Origin: Pseudomonadota bacterium
Lineage (GTDB): Bacteria > Pseudomonadota > Gammaproteobacteria > Xanthomonadales > Rhodanobacteraceae
Assembly (NCBI GenBank): GCA_018241365.1
Contig: JAFEDX010000003.1
Coordinates: forward strand, 1-53,846
Direction: 5' to 3'
DNA length: 53,846 nt
A model generated the notes under the pieces. The model was not told where the DNA came from, searched no databases, and saw only the letters and a list, made by a program, of their open reading frames with translations. Numbering within the stretch: position 1 is the first letter of the stretch; every line of letters begins with the position of its first letter. Positions 1 to 9,238 of the stretch are shown piece after piece. Position numbers and translations under genes: made by a program.

Positions 1-3000
1 GAGCTTGCGCGCGGCGGGCCAGTCGCGCCGATAGAAGAAATAGTCCCCGGCTGTGTCGGTGAAATTCGGATTGTTCTTGATGATGGCCGGCGCGTTTTCA
101 ATCAACTTGCCCATGCTCGGCAAGTCGCCGAGGTAGGCATACAGTTCGGCCAGCGAATCCAGCGTTCTCCATGAATCCGGGTTGATCGCGAGTGCACGCT
201 GCAATGTTTGTTCGGCAGCCGCGAAGTGGTGTAAATCCGCGAGTTCCTGACCCAGCTGGGTGGGTGCCCGCTTGGGGTCGATTACCTGCAACTGTCGCAA
301 AATGCGGATGGATTCCTCTGGCTTGCCCGCTGCCTCCAATGCACCGGCAAGCCACGGCAAGACCTCCGCATTCTGCGGCTGCAACGCGTGCGCCTTCTCG
401 AAAGCTTTCAACGCGGCATTCGAATTGCCTTCCGGCCAGATATCCGCAATGCCCTGCGATATGTAGGCCGCAGCGAGATCAGGTTGCAGTGCCAACGCCT
501 TCGCGATTGAGGCTTTCGCATCCGCGTAAAGCCCGGTGGCGACGTTCGGATTGTCCTGCGTCATCGCAGCGAGAAAGGTCTGCGCATTGGCAAGCCGCGC
601 CCACGCCAATGCGAATTTTGGATCCTGCCCCACGGCGTCGGTAAACTCGCGGACAGCGATTTCGACATCCGATTTGATCAAGCCGCTTCCGAAATTGCCC
701 ATGTGATATTCGCCGCGCAGATACGCGTCATAGGCGGCTGCATTGGTGGTCGGGGTCGCCGCCACGCGAGCCGCCTCGGATTCGGTGAGCTTCGCGTCCA
801 GGGCCTTGGCGACCTTGTCCGCCACATCTCCCTCCACCCCGAAGATGTTGTCGAGCGTGCGGGTATAGCTTTGCGCCCAAATGTGCGAATCGCTATCTGC
901 GTTGATCAACTGCACGTTGATCAACACCTGCTTGCCCGATTTCTGCACGCTACCCTCCAGGAACGTCGCCACGCCGAGTTGTTGACCGATGGCTTTCAAA
1001 TTGTCCGGATGGCTTGCGTACTTCTCCGTCGAGGTACGCGCGATCACTTTCAACCCGCCGATGTCGGCCAGCTTGGTCAGGATCATTTCCTGCATCCCGG
1101 CGACGAAGTATTCGTTCTGCCTGTCGTCGGACAGGTTTTCGAACGGCAACACCGCGATGGATTTGGCAGGAATCGGCGCTGCGATCGGCACCGGCGCGGA
1201 CGCCCTCGCCGATACCGCAATGGACGTCGACGCAGACACGGGAGTCCGATAGTTCTTCAGCAACGCCTGGAAGCGCGGGTCGTTTCGAATCGGATCCCAG
1301 GTCGGGTCGAGTTGCATCCGCGCAAGAAACAACAACCAGGGAGCCCGGATAGCGCGGGGGTCCATCGCCAGCACTTCCGCGAGGGTGTCGATTGACGCGG
1401 ATTTGTTGCCGAGCGCGAGCTGGGTCTCGGCAAGGACATATTTCACGCCTTGCGGAGCGTCGTACTTGTGTGACTCGACGGCCATTGCGAGCGCTTCGTC
1501 GCTTGCCTGCGTGGCAGACTTGGCATCCCCGAGCCGTGCGTAGGCAAGACCGAGCCGGGCATGGTCCCCCACACCGATTTCGGACCCCGGCCGGTTCACC
1601 AAGCCGATTGCGCTGCGGTACAACGCGCGGGCAGCACCCGTCTTGCCGGCCAGCCATTCGATGTTTGCGCGGGCGAAGGCCATGTCGACGGCAGCGGGAC
1701 CAGCCAGAAATCTTCCGGCATCTTTTTCTGCCAATGCACGTGCCGCATCGAATTGGCGGCGGAACAGCAGCAGGTCGATGCGCCATGTTGCAAGTATGGC
1801 GTTCATCGGCGTCCCAGGTGGAATGTGCTCGAGAACCTTCGTCGCGGCCTTCACGTCGAGGTTCTGGGAGATTTCGATCTGGCTCAACGCAAGGTAGGCC
1901 ATCGCGTTTTGCGGGTCGATGGCCAGCGCCCGGTGCTCCGCTTGCCGCGCCCCGGCATAATCGCCGTTGCTGGCAAGCCCCCAGCCCAGCTCGAACCACA
2001 TGAAGCTGTCGGTGGGGTCCAAGGCAAGCGCGCGTCGTCGTGCCTTGATCCCTGCTTCGACGTAACCGAGATTGCCATCGGCCGTGGCCAACTCCCCGAG
2101 GGCATTCGCATCGTTGGGGCGAAGTTCGACTGCCTGCTGGATCTGGTCGTGCGCGGCAATCAAATCGTGGTGCAGGAACCGCTCGACGCCGGCCATTGCG
2201 ATATGGGCATCGGGTAATTTGGGATCGAGTTGCAACGCTCGCTTGGCGGCTGCGTCAGCCGCAAGCAGATTCGCCCTGGAACGATCCGGTCCCCAGTAAT
2301 AGGCGTCGCTGCGCGCGTTCGACAGCGCCGCCCACGCCAGCGCAAAGGCCGGATCCTCGTCGACGGCCTTCTTGTAAGCGGCGATAGCCTGTGGCAGATA
2401 TGTCGCAAAGCCACCTTTCGACGCCACGTTGTCGAAATGCAGCCCGCGCAGGAAATCGTCGTAGGCTTGCGGGTTGGAGGTGGGCACGTGCGCCACGGCG
2501 GCAGCCTCCGCGGCCGTCAGCTTGGCGTTCAACGCATCCGCGACTTTCCCGGCAACTTCGCCTTCGATGCCGAAAATGTTGCCGAGGTCGCGTTGATAAC
2601 TCTGCGCCCAGACGTGCGCATCGGTCTTGGCGTCGATCAACTGCACGTTGATCAGCACCTGATTCCGGACCTTCTGCACGCTGCCTTCCAGGATGGTCGC
2701 GACGCCGAGTCGCCGCCCGATGGCTTCAAGGTTGCCTGGATGGCTGGAGTAGCCCTCGGTGGAGGCGCGCGAGACGACCTTGAGGTCGCCGATGTCGGCC
2801 AGCTTGGTCAGGATCATGTCCTGCATCCCGGCGACGAAGTATTCGTTCTGCTTGTCGTCGGACAGGTTCTCGAACGGCAACACCGCGATGGATTTGGCAG
2901 GAATCGGCGCTGCGATCGACACCGGCGCGGACGCCCCCGTGGATACCGCAACCATGGCGCTGGCGCCCGGCGCTGCGGGCCGCGACATGTGCCGCAATCC

Positions 3001-3480
3001 CGCACCTCCAGAGCTGGTGTGCATGGCCCACCAGACACCCACAAGCACAACCCCGACCACAGCCAGTCCTACGGGCAGCGCAATCCGCAGCACGTGATGC
3101 GAGTGTGGCGGGGCGACCGGCTCTGCCGGCTCTGCTGGCTTCGCCTGATCTTCCAGCGGCGTCACCGGCGCGATCAGCCGATAACCCCGCTTCGGTATGG
3201 TCTCGATGAAGCGCGGCGCGCCGAGAGTGTCTCCCAAGTGGTTGCGCAACTCGGAAACGCAACTGGTGAGCGCGTGGTCGGTCACCACGCTGCCACGCCA
3301 AACGTGTTCGTCCATGAACTCCCGGGTCACCACTTCGCCGGCATGCTCAGCCAGGCAAACCAGTACCGCCATGGTCCTGGGCACGACATGGGCATCCTCT
3401 CCATCGCCGGAAATCCGGTTCTGCTCCGGCAAAACCGTCCGGTCGTGAAGGCGAAAGCCGCGTTGCAGGTCCGACTGCAT
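1..3480 (-). CDS. Winged-helix membrane regulator with two fused FlgO-like/TPR modules (3' end off window)
   Basis: I translated this frame by hand: it is open from ATG 3480 to base 1 (1160 codons) with no stop, so the C-terminus lies outside the window. An in-frame TAA at 3514-3516 limits the start. Residues about 1-103 form an OmpR/CadC-type winged helix (EFMDEHVW, IPKRGYRLIAP). A Pro/Ala linker and one membrane helix (about 133-153) follow. Residues about 191-741 are a periplasmic-type module beginning [14 protein letters not shown], with [13 protein letters not shown] and TPR units, ending NDPRFQALLKNY where such proteins normally stop. Instead the frame runs straight into a second [14 protein letters not shown] module (about 770 onward) with its own TPRs. 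CadC-type proteins sense a periplasmic signal and bind DNA in the cytoplasm; the target here is unknown. The double module is the odd feature. Confidence 0.85.
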   Translation of the reverse strand, partial: MQSDLQRGFRLHDRTVLPEQNRISGDGEDAHVVPRTMAVLVCLAEHAGEVVTREFMDEHVWRGSVVTDHALTSCVSELRNHLGDTLGAPRFIETIPKRGYRLIAPVTPLEDQAKPAEPAEPVAPPHSHHVLRIALPVGLAVVGVVLVGVWWAMHTSSGGAGLRHMSRPAAPGASAMVAVSTGASAPVSIAAPIPAKSIAVLPFENLSDDKQNEYFVAGMQDMILTKLADIGDLKVVSRASTEGYSSHPGNLEAIGRRLGVATILEGSVQKVRNQVLINVQLIDAKTDAHVWAQSYQRDLGNIFGIEGEVAGKVADALNAKLTAAEAAAVAHVPTSNPQAYDDFLRGLHFDNVASKGGFATYLPQAIAAYKKAVDEDPAFALAWAALSNARSDAYYWGPDRSRANLLAADAAAKRALQLDPKLPDAHIAMAGVERFLHHDLIAAHDQIQQAVELRPNDANALGELATADGNLGYVEAGIKARRRALALDPTDSFMWFELGWGLASNGDYAGARQAEHRALAIDPQNAMAYLALSQIEISQNLDVKAATKVLEHIPPGTPMNAILATWRIDLLLFRRQFDAARALAEKDAGRFLAGPAAVDMAFARANIEWLAGKTGAARALYRSAIGLVNRPGSEIGVGDHARLGLAYARLGDAKSATQASDEALAMAVESHKYDAPQGVKYVLAETQLALGNKSASIDTLAEVLAMDPRAIRAPWLLFLARMQLDPTWDPIRNDPRFQALLKNYRTPVSASTSIAVSARASAPVPIAAPIPAKSIAVLPFENLSDDRQNEYFVAGMQEMILTKLADIGGLKVIARTSTEKYASHPDNLKAIGQQLGVATFLEGSVQKSGKQVLINVQLINADSDSHIWAQSYTRTLDNIFGVEGDVADKVAKALDAKLTESEAARVAATPTTNAAAYDAYLRGEYHMGNFGSGLIKSDVEIAVREFTDAVGQDPKFALAWARLANAQTFLAAMTQDNPNVATGLYADAKASIAKALALQPDLAAAYISQGIADIWPEGNSNAALKAFEKAHALQPQNAEVLPWLAGALEAAGKPEESIRILRQLQVIDPKRAPTQLGQELADLHHFAAAEQTLQRALAINPDSWRTLDSLAELYAYLGDLPSMGKLIENAPAIIKNNPNFTDTAGDYFFYRRDWPAARKL
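1057..1220 (-). repeat. Internal direct repeat, copy 2 (second effector module)
   Basis: This stretch matches 2788-2951 with 7 mismatches in 164 bases by my hand count. The spacing is 1731 bases, an exact multiple of three, so both copies sit in the same frame of the same gene. The copy encodes the start of the second FlgO-like module. The TPR parts farther on are much less alike, which suggests either gene conversion over this patch or strong constraint on it. Confidence 0.85.
2788..2951 (-). repeat. Internal direct repeat, copy 1 (first effector module)
   Basis: Partner of the repeat at 1057-1220. It encodes the start of the first FlgO-like module plus the Ala/Ser/Pro-rich linker before it. 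The linker is also partly copied in the second unit, so the duplication boundary lies in the linker. Confidence 0.85.
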
Positions 3481-3605
3481 GCCCGCCCGTCGAAAAGCGT
3501 GGTGATGGCAAATTTATCACGCCCGTACTGCCTTCCACAGTTTGGGAATGCCCAACGGCACGACCGCATGCCGTACAGCATGCCCGCCGACTACCCCATA
3601 CGCAT

Positions 3606-3636
3606 GGCGGGCACACATACGAGACGTGTGCCCGCC
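3606..3636. repeat. Perfect 11-bp hairpin in an intergenic gap
   Basis: Arms GGCGGGCACAC and GTGTGCCCGCC are separated by a 9-base loop. It lies just after the stop of the small secreted-protein gene and before the giant regulator gene. It has no T-tract, so it is not a classic intrinsic terminator. It could stabilise the 3' end of the upstream transcript or be a REP-type palindrome. Confidence 0.6.
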
Positions 3637-3656
3637 AGAAGCCTGAACCGCCCGCA

Positions 3657-4019
3657 CTACTTGCCCGCAACTCGAACGTCGAGCTTCGAGTGGGTAGCCA
3701 TGTAGTCCCGGTCATACTGCTGCAGAAAGTGTCCGTAATCCGAGACGAGGCGATCCCGCGCACCTGTATTGATGTACGCAAGGTGGGGTGTCGTCGTCCC
3801 GTAAATCACGCTTAGCTGCCAAGCGGAGTAGTGCGCAAGTATTGCTTCACGCAGCGCGCGGCAGGCCTGGCTGTTCGGGTGCACCGATGGGCTGCAGCCG
3901 GCCACGACCGGTGCTCCGGATACCTTGATTTGTGGAAAGACTTTGACCTGACCAGCTGCCGATGCGACACCGGCGATGCCGGCGAGAACGATGGCGATGG
4001 AGATTGCGCTGAATTTCAT
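3657..4019 (-). CDS. Small secreted protein of unknown function
   Basis: The start at 4019 is chosen because it is preceded by AGAGGTGA at good spacing and opens a clear Sec signal peptide (MKFSAISIAIVLAGIAG, cleavage near ASAA). That gives 120 residues. A longer frame to 4088 adds a poor, non-signal N-terminus. The mature part is about 100 residues with two cysteines and no motif I recognise. It sits upstream of, and in the same direction as, the giant regulator; a 176-base gap with a hairpin separates them, so shared transcription is uncertain. Function unknown. Confidence 0.65.
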   Translation of the reverse strand: MKFSAISIAIVLAGIAGVASAAGQVKVFPQIKVSGAPVVAGCSPSVHPNSQACRALREAILAHYSAWQLSVIYGTTTPHLAYINTGARDRLVSDYGHFLQQYDRDYMATHSKLDVRVAGK

Positions 4020-4457
4020 GGCATTCACCTCTGAACCCTGCTGCAGGTCATCCCTGGCTGACATGCACGGCGGTGGTGGCGCCAGCATCCTGTCGGCGGC
4101 AAGGGCTCATCCCTCACGGTTCCATCCAAGTGCATTGGCGCAAGAAAGTCCTCGGCGAAACGTCCGGGTAAGGTTCGACTAAGGTCAGGAAGGGTCTGGT
4201 ACAGGGCTGACATGCGGCCAGAAGGGCGCGGGACCGCTGCGAGCCACGGCGGGCTCGCGTTATCAGGACAATCTGGCGCTGTTCACCGCGCTTCTTTCCG
4301 GTCGTCCAGGTCGATCTTGGATCGGCAGATCGCTCAAAGGCGGTTCGGTTTCCGGTCAACAACACAGATCCTCGCCACAAGACGCGAAAGGGGCCTTCGA
4401 GGCCCCTTTTTCGTCTGTGCAACATGTTGCAACCGGACCCTCGCGGTCACGCAAGCC
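4020..4457. other. Intergenic region of 438 bases without a supported gene
   Basis: The left part should hold the promoter of the small secreted-protein gene (minus strand). Read on that strand, a repeated ACCTTA hexamer (11 bases apart, around 4165-4185) is a possible regulator site, but I see no convincing -35/-10 pair. The right part holds the terminator at 4381-4415. No coding frame between them looks real. Confidence 0.5.
4381..4415. terminator. Bidirectional intrinsic terminator
   Basis: A 10-bp stem, AAAGGGGCCT / AGGCCCCTTT, with a TCG loop is followed by further Ts on the plus strand and preceded by As, so it can act in both directions. Outer GACG/CGTC arms extend the dyad. On the minus strand it ends the mltD transcript, about 45 bases after the mltD stop. 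Confidence 0.8.
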
Positions 4458-5957
4458 TCACTCCCGCTTGCACCCCGCCAGATTCAGCCGCTTGCCCACC
4501 TGCAGGTCGGTGGCCGAGTGCAGGCGGTTGCTGCGCACCAGTTCGCGCACGTTGTCGCAGTTGAACCGGCGCGCGATGGCGTACAGCGTGTCGCCCCTGC
4601 GGATCGTGTAATGCTTCGTGGCACTGCCCGCCCTGCGCGACGGCGGCGTATCGGCCGACGCGATCTGCGCGGGCGGCGGCGGTGGCTGGGCGGCCTGCAA
4701 CTGGTCGGCCAACGCCACCCATTTGCCCGCAGTGCACGACTGTTTGTACGCGCCCTGGAGGAATTTCGGCAGGTTCACCCGCGTGCCCTGCGGCTGCTCC
4801 TGCGCGGGATTCATCTGCGGATTGAGGTTGCGCAAGGTGCGGTACCAGCCGTAATGCGCACCATCATCGTCGCCAAGGCAAACCGACAGCTCGTTCAGCG
4901 ACGCCGGTTTGGCCAGATCGACGTACCCGGGGACGCCATCGATCCGCGGGAAATGCAGGTTGTAGCGCTGCGGATGCATGAACAGCCATGCCGCAGCCAG
5001 CACCATCGGCACGTATTCGCGGGTTTCCGCCGACAGCGAGAAATACACGTTCGGATCCCAGAAGTTCGCGTCCGGGCTGCCCGCCGCGAGCCGCCCCACC
5101 CGGCCTTCGCCGCCGTTGTAGGCGGCCAGCACCATCGCCAGGTTGTCATTGAGTTTCCCGAGCTGCTCGTTGAGGTAAGCCGCCGTCGCATTGGCCGACA
5201 TGGTCGGGTCGAAACGCTGGTCGAAACCGTCGATGGTGTTGAGCCCGAAGCGCGAACCGGTCGCGGGCATGAACTGCAGGGGGCCCGCCGCGCCCGAACG
5301 CGACACCGCATGCACGTTGCCACCGGATTCCTTGGCCATCAGGCCGAACAGGATCGCCTCCGGCAAGTCGGCCTTGTGGAAGGCCGGCCACATCTGGTAA
5401 CGCAGGTACTGGTAATCGACATACGCGCGGATCAGGTTGGGCCGCATCCGCGTCAACCACACCTGCAACGCCGCCTGCACGGTGACGTTGCTTGCGACCA
5501 GGTCCGACAGCTTGTGATCATGCAGCAACTGCACGGTACGTTGTGCCTGCGGCAAGGTGGCCAACACGGCGGAATCCGCAGCGCTGTTGCCCTCGTCGGC
5601 ATCCACGAGCGCATCGCCATCGTTGTCGGTGCCGAGGAAACTGCCGTCCTTCAGGCGCAACGCGCGGTCGTAGGCGGAAAGGAAGCGCTGCGTATCGCAA
5701 CCGGCGGTATTGACGCACTTGTCCGATGCAGTGCGCATCGCATCCAGCGCAGCTTCCAGGGTTTGCTGCGACTGCGTCGCATCGCCGCGCCGCGCCTGCT
5801 CCAGCGCCACGTCATATTGCTTGCTGGCCTGCTCCAGCTGCGCGTACAACCCGTCCAATCCCGATGTTCCGGCGTTCTGGCGAGCCGGAGCCTGCGCGCA
5901 ACCCGCCAGCATCGCGAACGCACCCGCCGACGCCAGCCATTTCAATCGACCCAACAT
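4458..5957 (-). CDS. mltD: Membrane-bound lytic murein transglycosylase D-type lipoprotein
   Basis: A 499-residue protein with a lipoprotein signal peptide (lipobox LAGC, lipidated Cys20). The SLT domain spans roughly 195-320: the catalytic glutamate is in AKES (Glu210), followed by GPLQFMPATG and the AYNGG motif. A C-terminal LysM domain (about 450-495, IRRGDTLYAIARRF) binds glycan. MltD cleaves peptidoglycan between MurNAc and GlcNAc to give 1,6-anhydro ends and acts at the outer membrane facing the periplasm. Unusual for the family is an acidic loop around 111-122 (DNDGDALVDADE), which looks like an EF-hand or thrombospondin-type calcium site. It is somewhat longer than E. coli MltD and has one LysM. 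It is transcribed alone and divergently from the HerA-like gene. Confidence 0.92.
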   Translation of the reverse strand: MLGRLKWLASAGAFAMLAGCAQAPARQNAGTSGLDGLYAQLEQASKQYDVALEQARRGDATQSQQTLEAALDAMRTASDKCVNTAGCDTQRFLSAYDRALRLKDGSFLGTDNDGDALVDADEGNSAADSAVLATLPQAQRTVQLLHDHKLSDLVASNVTVQAALQVWLTRMRPNLIRAYVDYQYLRYQMWPAFHKADLPEAILFGLMAKESGGNVHAVSRSGAAGPLQFMPATGSRFGLNTIDGFDQRFDPTMSANATAAYLNEQLGKLNDNLAMVLAAYNGGEGRVGRLAAGSPDANFWDPNVYFSLSAETREYVPMVLAAAWLFMHPQRYNLHFPRIDGVPGYVDLAKPASLNELSVCLGDDDGAHYGWYRTLRNLNPQMNPAQEQPQGTRVNLPKFLQGAYKQSCTAGKWVALADQLQAAQPPPPPAQIASADTPPSRRAGSATKHYTIRRGDTLYAIARRFNCDNVRELVRSNRLHSATDLQVGKRLNLAGCKRE

Positions 5958-6092
5958 CCCGAATCACCTTCCTGATGCAACCCCATCAGCCCTGCACCCT
6001 AGCGGCACGCGGCGCGCGACTCAAGGCAGCGGCGCACATTCCCGGGCCGCAACGTACAATCGCGGCAACAGCTCACGAGGGAGCCATCACGC

Positions 6093-7598
6093 ATGTCCGA
6101 CATCCTGATCGGAAGGAACGACGCCACCGCCGTCGAACTCGACCCCCGCTTCGGCAACCGCCACGGCATGATTGCCGGCGCCACCGGCACCGGCAAGACC
6201 GTATCGCTGATGGTGCTGGCCGAAGGCTTCTCGCGGCTCGGCACGCCGGTGTTCATGGCCGACGTGAAGGGCGACATCGCCGGCATGTCGCAGGCCGCAG
6301 GGCCTGCCGGGGACAAGCTGAAGGCGCGGCTGGAAAAACTCGGCATCGACAAGGCCTGGCAGCCCGCGGCCAACCCGGTGGTGTTCTGGGACTTGTACGG
6401 CAAGCTCGGCTCGCCGGTGCGCGCCACCGTCTCCGAAATGGGCCCGGCCTTGCTCGGCCGCGTGCTGGACCTCAGCGACGTGCAGCAGGGCGTGCTGGAA
6501 ATCGTGTTCAAGCTGGCCGACGACAACGGCTGGCTGCTGCTCGACCTCGACGACCTGCGCGCGCTGCTCAACCACGTGGGCGACAACGCCAAGGACGTGT
6601 CGCAGCACTACGGTCTCGTCAGCACCTCCAGCCTCGCCGCCGTGCAGCGCGCCCTGTTGCAACTGGAACAACAAGGCGCCGCGCAGTTTTTCGGCGAACC
6701 CGCGCTGGACCTGAAGGACATCCTGCGCCAGGACATGTCCGGGCGCGGCATCATCAACATCCTCGCCGCCGACCAGCTGGTCCTGAAGCCGAAGCTGTAC
6801 TCGACCTTCCTGTTGTGGATGCTGTCGGAACTGTTCGAACTGCTGCCGGAAGTCGGCGATCCCGACACGCCCAAGCTGGTGTTCTTCTTCGACGAAGCGC
6901 ACCTGCTGTTCGACGACTGTCCGCCGGCATTGCGCCAACGCGTCGAGCAGGTGGTGCGGCTGATCCGCTCCAAGGGCGTCGGCGTGTATTTCTGTTCGCA
7001 GAATCCCGATGATGTGCCCGACGTGATCCTGGGCCAGATGGGCAACCGCATCCAGCATGCCCTGCGCGCATTCACGCCGCGCGACCAGAAGGCCGTGAAG
7101 GCCGCGGCGGAAACCTTTGCGCCGAATCCGAAGCTCGACGTCGCCAAGGTCATCGGCGAATTGGCCACTGGTGAAGCGCTGGCCTCCACGCTGCGCGACA
7201 AGGGTGCGCCGACGCCGGTCGAACGCGTGCTGGTCACCACGCCCACCTGCCGGCTGGGACCGATCAGCGACGAGGAACGCAGCGTGATCCGCTCGCGCTC
7301 GCCGGTCGGCCCGAAATACGACACACCCGTCAACCGCGAATCGGCGGCGGAGATCCTGGCCCGGCGCGCCGACGACAAGGCCGTGGACAACCCGCAGCAG
7401 GTTGCGCAGCAGGAAGCCGCCGCGGCGCCGCAAGGTTCCGCGTGGGGCGGCGCGATGCACGACGCCATCTTCGGCACCAAACGCAGGCAAGGCATGATCG
7501 AAACCATGGCCAAGCAGACCGTGCGCACCATGGGCAGCCAGCTCGGCCGGCAGATCCTGCGTGGGGTGATGGGCGGGATTTTCGGCGGCAAGCGCTGA
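6093..7598 (+). CDS. HerA-like ATPase of the DUF853 (YjgR) family
   Basis: A 501-residue P-loop ATPase. The Walker A motif is GATGTGKT (about 29-36) and the Walker B is in LVFFFDEAHLLF (about 263-275), typical of HerA/FtsK-fold translocases. The DUF853 family (E. coli YjgR) has no firmly established role, although the fold suggests DNA-dependent ATP hydrolysis. The start has a GAGGGAG ribosome site 9 bases upstream, and a TACAAT -10-like hexamer lies at 6055-6060. The C-terminus ends in a Gly-rich tail (LRGVMGGIFGGKR), also seen in relatives. It is the first gene of a probable operon with the membrane protein and greB. Confidence 0.88.
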   Translation: MSDILIGRNDATAVELDPRFGNRHGMIAGATGTGKTVSLMVLAEGFSRLGTPVFMADVKGDIAGMSQAAGPAGDKLKARLEKLGIDKAWQPAANPVVFWDLYGKLGSPVRATVSEMGPALLGRVLDLSDVQQGVLEIVFKLADDNGWLLLDLDDLRALLNHVGDNAKDVSQHYGLVSTSSLAAVQRALLQLEQQGAAQFFGEPALDLKDILRQDMSGRGIINILAADQLVLKPKLYSTFLLWMLSELFELLPEVGDPDTPKLVFFFDEAHLLFDDCPPALRQRVEQVVRLIRSKGVGVYFCSQNPDDVPDVILGQMGNRIQHALRAFTPRDQKAVKAAAETFAPNPKLDVAKVIGELATGEALASTLRDKGAPTPVERVLVTTPTCRLGPISDEERSVIRSRSPVGPKYDTPVNRESAAEILARRADDKAVDNPQQVAQQEAAAAPQGSAWGGAMHDAIFGTKRRQGMIETMAKQTVRTMGSQLGRQILRGVMGGIFGGKR

Positions 7599-7604
7599 GA
7601 CAAC

Positions 7605-8741
7605 ATGCCACCGATACGCACCGCCGTCGAAGACATGCCGTTGGCCGAGCGGCTGCTGAATGGGCTGCGCTATCCGTTGCGCGGCGGCGCGCTGGCCGCG
7701 TGCATCACGTTGGGCTTGTGCCATTACGTGGTGCTGCTGCCCAGCTTCGTCGGGCTGATCGCCGTGGTCATCGTGTGGATCGCAACCCTGCGCTACGCGA
7801 TCGACTGCCTGGTCGCCACTGCGGGCGGCTGCGACGACCCGCCGGAGGTGCAGGTCGAAAGCCCGAGCGGCAATCCGCCCGGCATTTTCATCCTGCACGC
7901 GTTCGCGGTGCTGGCCTGCGTGGCGACTGCCGCCTTTGCGCCAGCATGGCTGTGGCTGGCGCTGGGCGCAGCCGCGCTGCTGTTGCCCGCCATCAACATG
8001 TCGCTGGCTTTCGATGGTGACCTGGGTGTGGCGCTGAACCCGTTGACTTGGGTGCAGGTCATCGCTCGATTCGGCGCGGCATACCTGATCCCCGTGCTCG
8101 CCAACGCGGGGCTGGTGGCGACCATCATGCTCGCGCGCAACAGCATTGCCATGTTGCCACTCGCGCTCTCGTTGCCGGTGTTCGGTTTCGTCTGCACCTG
8201 GCTTGCCATCCTCGATTTCCACTGGATGGGCGCGCTGGTGTGGCACTATCGCGAACGCCTTGGCATGGGGCCCGAGGCATCCACGGTTGCGGCACGCCTC
8301 GAAGCGAACCCCGACGAACAACTGCTGGCCGAGTGCGCAACCATCGCGCGGCACGATCCGGAAGAAGCCGCGATCCGCCTGCGCGACCGTATCCACGAAC
8401 GCTACGCGCCCGGTGTCGTCCACGCGCGGTTCCGCGAGTTGCTGCGCAAGCTGGATCGCAAGGATCTGCTGATCAAGCATGGGCAAGACTGGATCGCGCA
8501 ACTGTGCACCAGCGGTGACGATCGACGGGCGCTCGGCGTGGTGCAGGAATGCCGCGGGATCGAAGCCCGCTTCCTGCCCGACGATCCCGGCCACGCCGTG
8601 CTGCTGGCGAAGGCCGCGGCACGGCTCGGCATGCACGAACTGGCCTGGCATCTCGCCAATGGCTTCGTGCAACGCTGGCCGCGGCATGCAGCCGCACCGG
8701 AATTGCAGCTGCTGGCTGCGCCGCCGCGGACCGGCACATGA
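7605..8741 (+). CDS. Uncharacterised membrane protein with a helical C-terminal domain
   Basis: A 378-residue protein starting 6 bases after the HerA-like gene. The N-terminal half (about 25-230) has several hydrophobic helices, including pairs near 30-70, 95-130 and 145-205. The C-terminal half is soluble and alpha-helical with TPR-like spacing but no clear consensus. I do not recognise the family. Its stop overlaps the greB start as ATGA, so the two are translationally coupled. The pairing with greB and a HerA-like ATPase gives no firm hint of function. Confidence 0.75.
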   Translation: MPPIRTAVEDMPLAERLLNGLRYPLRGGALAACITLGLCHYVVLLPSFVGLIAVVIVWIATLRYAIDCLVATAGGCDDPPEVQVESPSGNPPGIFILHAFAVLACVATAAFAPAWLWLALGAAALLLPAINMSLAFDGDLGVALNPLTWVQVIARFGAAYLIPVLANAGLVATIMLARNSIAMLPLALSLPVFGFVCTWLAILDFHWMGALVWHYRERLGMGPEASTVAARLEANPDEQLLAECATIARHDPEEAAIRLRDRIHERYAPGVVHARFRELLRKLDRKDLLIKHGQDWIAQLCTSGDDRRALGVVQECRGIEARFLPDDPGHAVLLAKAAARLGMHELAWHLANGFVQRWPRHAAAPELQLLAAPPRTGT

Positions 8742-9238
8742 GCCGCTGGCGCCCCCCACCGCCGCGCTCCACGGCGATCATCACGCGCGCGGGCTTCGAT
8801 GCGTTGAAGGCCGAACTCGACCACCTGTGGCGCGAGCTGCGCCCGGAAGTGGTCAAGGCACTGGCCGCCGCCGCCGCCGAAGGCGACCGTTCCGAGAACG
8901 CCGAATACACGTACCGGAAAAAACAGCTCGGCGAAATCGACCGCCGCGTACGCTACCTGTCCAAGCGCATTCCGTCATTGAAGGTTGCCGAAGGCGTGCC
9001 GACCGACCGCGCGGCGATCTTCTTCGGCGCCAGCATCGAGATCGAAAACATCGTCACCGAAGAGACCCACGTCTACCGCATCGTCGGCCCCGACGAAACC
9101 GACGCAAAAAAAGGCTGGATCAGCGTGGATTCGCCGTTGGCGCGTGCATCGTTGAAAAAACGCATCGACGAGGAATTCGAGGCGGAGCTGCCGGGCGGCA
9201 AGGCGCGGTTTGCGGTGCTCGCGGTGAACTACCCGTAG
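8738..9238 (+). CDS. greB: Transcription elongation factor GreB
   Basis: A 166-residue protein. The N-terminal coiled coil (about 15-80) includes the acidic tip region [20 protein letters not shown], whose Asp/Glu residues reach into the RNA polymerase secondary channel and trigger cleavage of backtracked RNA. The C-terminal FKBP-like domain (about 85-160) binds polymerase. The basic, proline-containing N-terminus (MSRWRPPPP) fits GreB rather than GreA. The ATG at 8738 is chosen because it overlaps the previous stop (ATGA) and because a longer frame starting at 8549 reads out of frame through the upstream gene. The TAG stop lies inside a palindromic repeat (9235-9307). Confidence 0.9.
   Translation: MSRWRPPPPRSTAIITRAGFDALKAELDHLWRELRPEVVKALAAAAAEGDRSENAEYTYRKKQLGEIDRRVRYLSKRIPSLKVAEGVPTDRAAIFFGASIEIENIVTEETHVYRIVGPDETDAKKGWISVDSPLARASLKKRIDEEFEAELPGGKARFAVLAVNYP

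Noticed and set aside
1240-1280. Possible frameshift or missed stop joining two regulator genes
   Set aside because: The codons read smoothly through the junction with no stop, and both modules are in phase over 1731 bases; I found nothing in the sequence itself that indicates an error, although reads should be checked.
4020-4457. A structured small RNA ending at the terminator at 4381-4415
   Set aside because: The upstream plus-strand sequence has no promoter or conserved RNA shape that I can recognise; the hairpin is explained as the end of mltD.
4212-5975. 587-codon open frame on the plus strand
   Set aside because: Antisense of mltD, which has catalytic and LysM motifs; no motif on the plus strand.
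6087-8759. 890-codon open frame on the minus strand
   Set aside because: It lies antisense to the HerA-like and membrane-protein genes, is low-complexity (His, Arg, Gln, Gly-rich) and has no domain; it is a high-GC shadow.
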